Origin: an uncultured beta proteobacterium
Lineage (GTDB): Bacteria > Pseudomonadota > Gammaproteobacteria > Burkholderiales > Burkholderiaceae_C
DNA: 5,579 nucleotides
Direction: 5' to 3'
Assembly (NCBI GenBank): GCA_903834645.1
Contig: CAILKA010000303.1
Span: forward strand, 1 to 5,579
Shown: positions 1 to 4,397 of the stretch, in pieces
Layout: each line of letters starts with the position of its first letter
Numbering within the stretch: the stretch's first letter is position 1
Notes under the pieces: generated by a model
Seen by the model: only the letters and a program-made list of their open reading frames with translations
What the model was told of the DNA's origin: nothing
The model's database searches: none
Program-made: the position numbers and the translations under genes

Positions 1-212
1 GCATCGGTGTCCTCGGCGGTCGCTGCAGCGTGCACAGGATGGAGAGAACCCATGAAGCGCAGGCTTCCGGTACGTGAAGAAGTGCGTCGGGCGTGCATAG
101 CAGCCCGCTGACCCTCAAGTCGTTGCGCACACCGCGCGGCGGTGGCTCACTCGACGTAGCCGCCCCTGGCGTGCTCCAATTCTCACGGGTCCATCTGGCC
201 GCCCCAACCTCC

Positions 213-596
213 ATGACCACACCCGCCGACACCTGGACCCCCGTCATCGTCACGCACGCGCTGCTGGCTGCCACGGCCGTGGTGCTGGGCGCGGGCCTGC
301 TGCGCGGTCGCAAGGGCCACCTGCCGCACCGCGTCTTGGGCTGGATCTGGGTGGCCTGCATGGCTGGCGTGGCCGGCATCTCCTTTGCCATCCACGGTCC
401 CAAGGGCTACTCCTGGATCCACGGGCTGTCGGTCTTCACGCTCTTCGCGCTCGCCCTCGGCGTGTGGTTCGCGCGCACCCACCGAGTCAAGGCCCACCGG
501 GGGCAGATGATCGGCCTGTACATCGGCGCGCTCGTCATCACCGGGCTCTTCACCTTGCTGCCGGGGCGGCTGATCGGGCGGATGCTGTGGGGGTGA
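213..596 (+). CDS. DUF2306-type small integral membrane protein
   Basis: This encodes 127 residues with four hydrophobic segments at about residues 10-30, 43-61, 68-86 and 98-116, so it is predicted to sit in the inner membrane. The motif HRVLGWIWV after the first helix and the C-terminal HRGQMIGLYIGALV...FTLLPGRLIGRMLWG block are characteristic of the DUF2306 (COG5395-like) predicted membrane proteins, whose biochemical role is unknown. Conserved histidines (His39, His61, His95) lie near membrane edges and could bind metal or haem, but that is speculation. I chose the ATG at 213 because the family signature begins shortly after it. In-frame GTG starts as far up as 93 would add a 40-residue tail that does not look like family sequence. 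The ATG at 213 has no purine-rich Shine-Dalgarno site, so the exact start is uncertain. It seems to be transcribed alone, ending 75 bp before the ParD-type gene. Confidence 0.85.
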   Translation: MTTPADTWTPVIVTHALLAATAVVLGAGLLRGRKGHLPHRVLGWIWVACMAGVAGISFAIHGPKGYSWIHGLSVFTLFALALGVWFARTHRVKAHRGQMIGLYIGALVITGLFTLLPGRLIGRMLWG

Positions 597-620
597 GCAT
601 CCAACCAAGAGCTTGCGCCT

Positions 621-647
621 GTCTTCAATATTGATTAAATTGAAGAC
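621..647. promoter_or_regulatory. Inverted-repeat operator candidate upstream of parD
   Basis: Two perfect 9-nt inverted arms, GTCTTCAAT (621-629) and ATTGAAGAC (639-647), are separated by 9 nt. The left arm also runs into a perfect 10-nt palindrome TCAATATTGA (625-634). This is the most AT-rich spot in an otherwise very GC-rich window and lies 24 bp before the antitoxin start. ParD-family ribbon-helix-helix proteins bind such palindromes as dimers of dimers to repress their own operon, so this is the expected operator. A loose promoter may overlap it (TTGCGC at 613-618, 17 nt, TAAATT at 636-641), but the match is weak. Confidence 0.6.
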
Positions 648-660
648 ACCGATTCACTCC

Positions 661-665
661 GGGAG
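661..665 (+). promoter_or_regulatory. Shine-Dalgarno site for parD
   Basis: GGGAG lies 6 nt before the GTG at 672. It supports initiation at this GTG rather than at the in-frame ATG at 690, for which it would be too far away. Confidence 0.6.
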
Positions 666-671
666 CCTACC

Positions 672-932
672 GTGTCACAAACCACCACCATGACCGTTCG
701 ACTGAACCCGGCGCTCAGCGAGTTTGTGGCCTCCAACGTACAGCAAGGCGGCACCTACGAGAACGTCAGCGAGTACGTGCGCGATCTGATTCGGCGCGAC
801 ATGGAACGCAGGGACCAGCAGGCGTTTGATCGCCTGAAGGCGGAACTGGCTCACGCGTTTGCCGCCCCCGAGTCTGCCTACACGCCACTGACAGCAGCGG
901 ATGTGATCGCGCGCAACGCCGCGGGTGCCTGA
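672..932 (+). CDS. parD: ParD-like type II antitoxin (ribbon-helix-helix)
   Basis: This encodes an 86-residue antitoxin that should neutralise the ParE-type toxin encoded directly downstream and repress the shared operon. The N-terminus has the ribbon-helix-helix pattern: a short DNA-contacting strand (MTVRLNP, residues 7-13), a first helix, and a second helix containing YENVSEYVRDLIRRD (29-43), which is the classic ParD signature. The C-terminal half (about 50-86; FDRLKAELAHAF then PLTAADVIARN) fits the flexible region that wraps the toxin. Length is typical for the family. Translation starts at GTG 672, supported by GGGAG 6 nt upstream; ATG 690 would remove six residues before the DNA-binding strand. 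The stop is 3 bp before the toxin start, so the pair is almost certainly translationally coupled. The upstream inverted repeat suggests autoregulation. Function is assigned from family pattern and context only. Confidence 0.92.
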   Translation: MSQTTTMTVRLNPALSEFVASNVQQGGTYENVSEYVRDLIRRDMERRDQQAFDRLKAELAHAFAAPESAYTPLTAADVIARNAAGA

Positions 933-935
933 TCG

Positions 936-1262
936 ATGCCCACGGTACGGGTTCAGGAGTCGGCCTCGTGGCGTCTGGACGAGATCTACCGTTACACCCG
1001 TGATCGCTGGGGGGAAGCAAAGGCCAACGACTACATCACCGGGCTCTTCGAAGCGTTTGAACGGATCGATGCGCATGGGGTGGCGTCCAGACCGGTACCT
1101 GCTGCGTTCGGGGTCGAAGGGTTCTACTTCCGCTACGAGCGGCACTTCGTGTACTGGCGGCGCTTGTCCAATGGCGACGTCGGCATCGTGACCATTCTTC
1201 ACGAGCGCATGCATCAGATCGAGCGCTTCCGGGAAGAGTTTTCGGGCGAACCAAGGGCCTAG
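936..1262 (+). CDS. parE: ParE-like toxin (RelE/ParE superfamily)
   Basis: This encodes a 108-residue protein with the usual ParE layout: an N-terminal strand (TVRVQESA), a helical hairpin rich in aromatic and charged residues (ASWRLDEIYRYTRDRWG, about 10-26, then DYITGLFEAFERI), and a beta-sheet core with GVEGFYFRYERHFVYWRR (59-76) and the closing IVTILHERMHQIERF (84-98). ParE proteins characterised so far inhibit DNA gyrase, whereas RelE relatives cleave mRNA on ribosomes. The sequence is nearer to ParE, and the partner is ParD-like, so gyrase inhibition is the better guess but is unproven. The family often has Met-Asp after the ILHE-R motif; here it is Met-His (92-93). The gene starts 3 bp after the antitoxin stop with no strong Shine-Dalgarno of its own, consistent with coupling. 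Length and core look intact, so the toxin is probably functional. Confidence 0.9.
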   Translation: MPTVRVQESASWRLDEIYRYTRDRWGEAKANDYITGLFEAFERIDAHGVASRPVPAAFGVEGFYFRYERHFVYWRRLSNGDVGIVTILHERMHQIERFREEFSGEPRA

Positions 1263-1272
1263 CGCGACACCA

Positions 1273-1287
1273 CTGCTGATTCAGCAG
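1273..1287. repeat. 15-bp perfect palindrome between the two toxin genes
   Basis: CTGCTGA (1273-1279), a central T (1280) and TCAGCAG (1281-1287) form a perfect inverted repeat in the 18-bp gap between the ends of parE and the broken PIN gene; it overlaps the current stop codon of the latter. As RNA it could fold into a 5-bp stem with a 5-nt loop, too short for a convincing terminator, and there is no T-run. It coincides with the point where PIN-family similarity is lost. Confidence 0.55.
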
Positions 1288-1640
1288 CTTCGAGCAGCCT
1301 GCCGTGAGCGCGGCGGCGAGATGAGCGAGTCTTGGAAGCTGAAGCGGTAGCGCGACTGGACGTCGAGCGCACGGTGGTACAGGGCCGGGCTGGCCGCCCC
1401 CTGGAGCAGCGGCAGCAGCACCGTGTCGAGGTAGAGCCGCGCCTGCTCGGCGCTCAGGCCCACCTTCGCGTGACGCAGCACCGTGTTCAGGCACTCCTGC
1501 ACCACCTGGAAGCTGATGCAGGCTCTTCCGGAGGCCAGGGCCTCGCGGATCAGCCTGTCGGCCAGCGCATGCTCGCGGCGGTCGGTCGCGTCCAGGTGGT
1601 AGACGAAGACGTTGGTGTCGATGAAGACGTCAGCGGGCAT
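1281..1640 (-). pseudogene. Frameshifted, truncated PIN-domain (VapC-like) toxin
   Basis: The 119-codon frame starts as a standard PIN-domain ribonuclease toxin: FIDTNVFVYHLD (residues 6-17, first acidic residue Asp8), QVVQECLNTV (second acid Glu49) and YRFSFQDSLI (third acid Asp104). PIN proteins then normally continue with an alanine-rich helix and a last acidic residue in a 'LLSEDL'-like strand. Here the frame switches after Ile107 to SPPRSRQAARSC and stops. In another minus-strand frame the expected continuation AAALTAGCSKLLN is readable from about 1316 to 1277. One missing base between 1319 and 1320 (ancestral ATC-GTC now ATC-TC) explains this exactly. Even with the shift repaired, similarity ends near 1275 and the last acidic site is absent. 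The normal length is about 130-140 residues. The start overlaps the antitoxin gene by 11 bp, as in VapBC operons. The product is probably inactive; a sequencing error could explain the frameshift but not the missing end. Confidence 0.8.
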
Positions 1641-1851
1641 TCATCTCATCCCGGGTGAGCTTGCGCCCAACCTCGAGCTTGCCGCGCAACTGCTTCATCA
1701 CGGCGTCGTAGCGTTGCAACCTCTCTTGCGGGTGCGCGTAGTCGGCCAGCCACAAGCGAAACTGCTCATTGAGCGTGCTGTGCTGCTCCTGCGCGCGGGC
1801 GCGCGCAGCTTCGATCAGCGCAGCATCCGCGCTGAGGGTGATGTTCTTCAT
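1630..1851 (-). CDS. Antitoxin of the PIN-type module (ribbon-helix-helix like)
   Basis: This encodes a 73-residue protein beginning MKNITLSADAALIEAARARA. A short N-terminal strand with alternating residues is followed by two helices (about 9-22 and 25-38, the latter NEQFRLWLADYA), a pattern seen in CopG/ribbon-helix-helix antitoxins paired with PIN toxins. The charged C-terminal half (QERLQRYDAVMKQLRGKLEVGRKLTRDEMNAR) would be the toxin-contacting tail. The ATG at 1851 is preceded by GGGA about 5 nt away. The frame is open much further upstream, but that part is only the shadow of the opposite-frame neighbour. The gene overlaps the PIN toxin start by 11 bp, so the two were translationally coupled. 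The antitoxin appears intact although its toxin is broken. It could persist by autoregulation, by neutralising a related toxin elsewhere, or simply because decay is recent. Confidence 0.8.
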   Translation of the reverse strand: MKNITLSADAALIEAARARAQEQHSTLNEQFRLWLADYAHPQERLQRYDAVMKQLRGKLEVGRKLTRDEMNAR

Positions 1852-1864
1852 CGTTTCCCGGCCT

Positions 1865-1880
1865 GCTACACGACCGTAGC
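1865..1880. promoter_or_regulatory. Small inverted repeat upstream of the PIN-module antitoxin
   Basis: GCTAC (1865-1869) and GTAGC (1876-1880) form 5-nt arms around a 6-nt spacer, 13 bp before the antitoxin start on the minus strand. The position suits an autoregulatory operator bound by the ribbon-helix-helix antitoxin. The arms are short enough to occur by chance, and I see no convincing promoter boxes with it. Confidence 0.25.
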
Positions 1881-1950
1881 GTACACGGCCGCAGTGTGCG
1901 AGCAGACTCGAGTCGGGGCGTGCATCGCCAGCCAGATGGCGCAAACCCCA

Positions 1951-1973
1951 GGCCCTGCCCCAGAGGCTGGGCC
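1951..1973 (-). terminator. Hairpin after the DUF3667 gene
   Basis: GGCCCTGCC (1951-1959) and GGCTGGGCC (1965-1973) pair over 8 of 9 positions around a 5-nt loop. The hairpin lies 15 bp past the stop of the minus-strand DUF3667 gene, where a terminator is expected. On the minus strand it is followed only by TGGGGTTTG rather than a clean T-run, so it would be an imperfect intrinsic terminator. It would help separate that gene from the PIN-module antitoxin downstream. Confidence 0.35.
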
Positions 1974-1988
1974 ATGCCCTTCCCGAAC

Positions 1989-2942
1989 TCAGGGTTCCAG
2001 CGTCACCCCGAGGAGGACCAGGCCGACGATGCCCGCCAGGATCAGCATCAGGTGCAGCACGGCCAGCACGATCGACTTCCCGATCGCGAGGCGCGAGCCG
2101 ATGCCGTGCACGCGCCGCAGCGCCAGCACCGGGTAGAGGTTCGCCCAGACCCACGCGGCAAGGGCGGCCCACAGCCAGGGCAGCAACCCGACCAGCAGCA
2201 GGCACCCGTACCAGGCTGCGTGCAGGTGCAGCGCGAACACGAAATGGGCGCCGAAGGGCATCGGCCGGAAGAGCAGCTTGAGCAGGCCGGCGAAGAAAGG
2301 CAGCGAGACCAGCACCGCGTAAGGGGCCATGCCGAGCATGGCTTTGCCGAGGCGGCGCAGCTCGGCCTGCGGGTCGGCGCTCGCCCGCGCGTTCGCAGCC
2401 TCGAGCTGCTGCTGCACCTTCGCCGGCAGCATCTGGGCCCAGGCCTCGGGCAGCCTGATGCCGGGCGCTGCAACCGAGGCGGCCGGCTCGGGGGCCGAGG
2501 CGGCAGGCTGGGGGGCCGAAGCCGGCAGTGCAGACGCGGGAGAGACCTGGACGTCGACGGTCGCGAAGTCGGCCGGCGCGCCCAGCTTGAGGAACAGGAA
2601 GAACAGCACCCCGAGCGTCAGCAGCAGCCGAAGCGGCTGCACGTAGCGCTGCCGGCGCCCCGCGAGGTACTCGAGCGTCAGGAACCCCGGGCGGGCCATC
2701 AGCGCCCAGAGGCTCTTCCAGAGCTTGCCTTCCAGCGCCACGTAGTGCTGCAGCCACTCGTGAACGAACTCCCACAGCGTGGGCGGGTGAATCCGGGTGG
2801 GCTGCCCGCAGGCGCTGCAGAAGCGATCCCCGGCCAACAGGGGATGGCCGCAGTCGCGGCAGGCGGCCGAATAGCCCTCGTGGACGGAGCCGCTCTCGGA
2901 GGCGGGTGGGCTGGAGGATAAGGCGTCGGAGTGGATGGCCAT
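1989..2942 (-). CDS. DUF3667 zinc-ribbon membrane protein
   Basis: This encodes 317 residues. An N-terminal zinc ribbon is visible as Cys28-x2-Cys31 and Cys42-x2-Cys45 (CRDCGHPLLAGDRFCSACGQ). It is followed by the DUF3667 core: a charged amphipathic stretch, then LWKSLWALMARPGFLTLEYLAGRRQRYVQPLRLLL (about 75-109), the family's most conserved part, running into the first membrane helix (about 103-120). An Ala/Pro-rich linker (134-160) contains a 7-residue repeat. Further helices lie at about 203-224, 234-255, 256-275 and 287-312, so it should be an inner-membrane protein with the zinc ribbon probably cytoplasmic. The function of DUF3667 is unknown. I chose ATG 2942 because it precedes the zinc ribbon by a short polar tail, although its Shine-Dalgarno is weak. 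It is divergent from the GNAT gene. Confidence 0.87.
   Translation of the reverse strand: MAIHSDALSSSPPASESGSVHEGYSAACRDCGHPLLAGDRFCSACGQPTRIHPPTLWEFVHEWLQHYVALEGKLWKSLWALMARPGFLTLEYLAGRRQRYVQPLRLLLTLGVLFFLFLKLGAPADFATVDVQVSPASALPASAPQPAASAPEPAASVAAPGIRLPEAWAQMLPAKVQQQLEAANARASADPQAELRRLGKAMLGMAPYAVLVSLPFFAGLLKLLFRPMPFGAHFVFALHLHAAWYGCLLLVGLLPWLWAALAAWVWANLYPVLALRRVHGIGSRLAIGKSIVLAVLHLMLILAGIVGLVLLGVTLEP
2474..2515. repeat. 21-bp in-frame tandem repeat coding the Ala/Pro linker
   Basis: Two adjacent 21-bp units (2474-2494 and 2495-2515) differ at two positions; a third, degenerate partial copy starts at 2516. Read on the minus strand they give the 7-residue units seen in the DUF3667 linker (AASAPQP, AASAPEP, with a degraded AASVAAP alongside). 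Because the unit is a multiple of three, copy number could change without breaking the frame. Confidence 0.75.
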
Positions 2943-2977
2943 GGCTCATGCGGAGCCTGCGCGGGGCCCGGTGGCCT

Positions 2978-2992
2978 GGCGCCCTCGGCGCC
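2978..2992. repeat. GC-rich hairpin in the DUF3667 5' leader
   Basis: GGCGCC (2978-2983), CTC, GGCGCC (2987-2992) form a perfect 6-bp stem with a 3-nt loop, about 35 bp upstream of the DUF3667 start in the divergent intergenic region. It could affect translation of the leader, but this may be chance given the GC content. Confidence 0.3.
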
Positions 2993-3007
2993 GACGGGTG
3001 CGGAAAG

Positions 3008-3013
3008 ATTCTA
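3008..3013 (-). promoter_or_regulatory. Possible -10 box for the DUF3667 gene
   Basis: On the minus strand this reads TAGAAT, five of six matches to the sigma-70 -10 consensus, in the 192-bp divergent intergenic region and about 65 bp upstream of the DUF3667 start. No good -35 hexamer is found at 16-18 nt, so the call is tentative. The intergenic region (2943-3134) shows no gene; it must also drive the GNAT gene on the other strand, for which I see no clear promoter. Confidence 0.3.
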
Positions 3014-3122
3014 GCGACGGGCATTCAGCGAAAGGGTGAGATGGACTCCGCGCTCGCGCCGCCGGAGCTCCCGGGTATCGTCTCGGATCGAATCAACGCC
3101 AGACATCCGGCCCTCCCCGCCC

Positions 3123-3127
3123 AAAGG
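3123..3127 (+). promoter_or_regulatory. Shine-Dalgarno site for the GNAT gene
   Basis: AAAGG lies 7 nt before ATG 3135. It supports that start over upstream in-frame starts, which would add a 33-residue, arginine-rich tail unlike the family. Confidence 0.55.
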
Positions 3128-3134
3128 TTTACGC

Positions 3135-3566
3135 ATGCCCCTCACCTGGACCGTCGACGCCCAAGCCTCCGACGAAGACCTGCAGGTCGTCTCCGAGGGC
3201 GTCTTCTCCCACGGTCGGGCGCAGGCCTGGGACGGTCACGCCGAACCCATCTCCTGCCTGGTGCGCGACGGCTCCCGCGTGGTGGCAGGCGGGTCGGGTC
3301 GCACCGAGTACGGGCGCCTGTTCGTGAACTACCTGTGGGTCCGTGCGGAACTGCGCCGGCAGGGCCTGGGGCGCCGCGTCCTGGAGGTGCTCGAGTCCGA
3401 GGCCGTGCGCCGCGGCTGCCGCGACGCCCTCATCGAGACGCTGGACGACGGCGTGGCCGCCCTCTACGGCCAGCTCGGCTACCGCAGCGTGGCGGTCGTG
3501 CCGGGCTACGTCGGCCGCTTCAACCGGCACACCCTGGTCAAGCCGCTGGCCGTGGAGAGCCCGTGA
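3135..3566 (+). CDS. GNAT family N-acetyltransferase
   Basis: This encodes a 143-residue single-domain GNAT protein, expected to move an acetyl group from acetyl-CoA to an amine on a small molecule or protein in the cytoplasm. The central strand FVNYLWVRAELR (63-74) leads into the acetyl-CoA pyrophosphate-binding loop RRQGLGR (74-80, the Q/R-x-x-G-x-G/A motif) and the following helix VLEVLESEAVRRGC. The closing ALYGQLGYRSVAVVPGY (109-125) is the usual GNAT motif B region with a Tyr positioned like the family's general acid. The N-terminal GGSGRTEYGRLFV block (52-64) resembles a GNAT subgroup common in proteobacteria. Substrate cannot be told from sequence. The start at 3135 is backed by AAAGG 7 nt upstream. 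A methyltransferase gene follows 36 bp later on the same strand, so co-transcription is likely. Confidence 0.9.
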   Translation: MPLTWTVDAQASDEDLQVVSEGVFSHGRAQAWDGHAEPISCLVRDGSRVVAGGSGRTEYGRLFVNYLWVRAELRRQGLGRRVLEVLESEAVRRGCRDALIETLDDGVAALYGQLGYRSVAVVPGYVGRFNRHTLVKPLAVESP

Positions 3567-3602
3567 TCCGGCACCGATCCTCGTCACCGCCTCGGAGGGC
3601 CC

Positions 3603-4355
3603 ATGCCTCGCTATGACCGCATCGGACAGGGCTACACGCGGACCCGCCGAGAAGATCCCCGGTTCCGCGCGCTCATCCACGCCGCGCTGGCCGATGCCCG
3701 GACGGTCGTCAACGTCGGGGCGGGCGCAGGCGCTTACGAACCGGCGGATCGGCACGTGATCGCCGTCGAGCCGAGCGACGTGATGGCGGCGCAGCGCCCG
3801 CGCGAGCTCGCGCCCGCCATCCGGGCCAGTGCAGGCAACCTCCCCTTGCGGAACCGTTCCGTGGACGCGGCGATGACGGTGCTGAGCGTCCACCACTGGG
3901 ACGAGGAGCAGGAGGCAGGCGTGCGCGAGCTTCGGCGCGTCTCGCGCGGGCCGGTTGTCATCCTGACCTACGACCCGGTCGTCAGCGCCTCGATGTGGCT
4001 GATGGCCGAGTACCTGCCCGAAGTGGCCGAGCTGGATCTTCGGATCTTTCCGCCGCCGCAGCAGCTCGCGAACTGGCTCGGCGGCGACGTACGAATCGAT
4101 GAGGTGCCCATCCCGCGTGACACGCCGGACTGGATGCTCGGCTCGTTTTGGGCGCACCCGGAGCGTGTGCTCGATGCCGATGCGCGGGCGGCCACCTCCG
4201 GTTTCGCGCGCATGCCGGTCGAGGTTGTCGATCGCGTCGTGGCCGAGGTGTCGCGGGACTTGATGAGCGGGCGATGGGATGAGCGCCACGGGCACCTGAG
4301 GCGCCTCGACGCGCTGGACGTGGGCCTGCGGCTCGTCGTCGCCACGCCGGGTTGA
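3603..4355 (+). CDS. Class I SAM-dependent methyltransferase
   Basis: This encodes 250 residues with a Rossmann-type methyltransferase domain. Motif I is VVNVGAGAGAYEP (35-47), the glycine-rich SAM-binding loop. The acidic residue that binds the SAM ribose is Glu56 in VIAVEPSDVM. ASAGNLPLRNRSVDAAMTVLSVHHW (76-99) covers motifs II and III (Asp88, His97, His98, Trp99), typical of the Methyltransf_11 group. The C-terminal half (DPVVSASMWLMAEYLPE, then DEVPIPRDTPDWMLGSFW) matches a bacterial subgroup of uncertain substrate; a small-molecule substrate is my guess. GGAGG lies 4 nt before ATG 3603, a strong ribosome site. It is downstream of the GNAT gene and probably in the same transcript; whether the two act in one pathway is unknown. 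It ends 42 bp before the convergent Asp-box gene. Confidence 0.9.
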   Translation: MPRYDRIGQGYTRTRREDPRFRALIHAALADARTVVNVGAGAGAYEPADRHVIAVEPSDVMAAQRPRELAPAIRASAGNLPLRNRSVDAAMTVLSVHHWDEEQEAGVRELRRVSRGPVVILTYDPVVSASMWLMAEYLPEVAELDLRIFPPPQQLANWLGGDVRIDEVPIPRDTPDWMLGSFWAHPERVLDADARAATSGFARMPVEVVDRVVAEVSRDLMSGRWDERHGHLRRLDALDVGLRLVVATPG

Positions 4356-4368
4356 TCGAAAGGTCCCG

Positions 4369-4393
4369 CGCACCGGGCCAGGTGCCCTGTGCG
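4369..4393. terminator. Bidirectional hairpin terminator between convergent genes
   Basis: Arms 4369-4378 and 4384-4393 pair at 9 of 10 positions (one C-T mismatch) around the 5-nt loop CAGGT. The hairpin fills most of the 42-bp gap between the stops of the convergent methyltransferase and Asp-box genes. Neither side has a long T-run (minus side reads GGGACCTTTCG; plus side TTCCTC), so it is a probable but imperfect intrinsic terminator serving both strands. Confidence 0.55.
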
Positions 4394-4397
4394 TTCC

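Noticed and set aside
1..53. Possible minus-strand gene start at 53 (MGSLHPVHAAATAEDTD) running off the left edge
   Set aside because: Only 17 codons are visible, without a clear ribosome site or recognisable motif, and two other frames are also open; too little to support a gene.
1273..1287. Palindrome as an intrinsic terminator for parE
   Set aside because: As RNA it allows only a 5-bp stem and has no following T-run, so I list it as a repeat rather than a terminator.
1332..2136. Plus-strand open frames opposite the PIN-module locus
   Set aside because: They overlap recognisable antitoxin and PIN sequence on the minus strand and show no family features of their own.
1896..2921. Long plus-strand open frame of 341 codons opposite the DUF3667 gene
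   Set aside because: The product is low-complexity and rich in Arg, Gln, Gly and Pro, with no family features; it mirrors the codon bias of the real gene on the other strand.
1852..3024. Upstream extension of the PIN-module antitoxin into a 464-codon frame
   Set aside because: The extension is Arg/Ala/Gly-rich out-of-frame shadow of the DUF3667 gene; the ribbon-helix-helix pattern begins at ATG 1851.
3129..4373. Long minus-strand open frame of 414 codons opposite the GNAT and methyltransferase genes
   Set aside because: It spans two well-recognised plus-strand genes and has a His/Arg/Ala-rich composition with no domain pattern; antisense shadow in GC-rich DNA.
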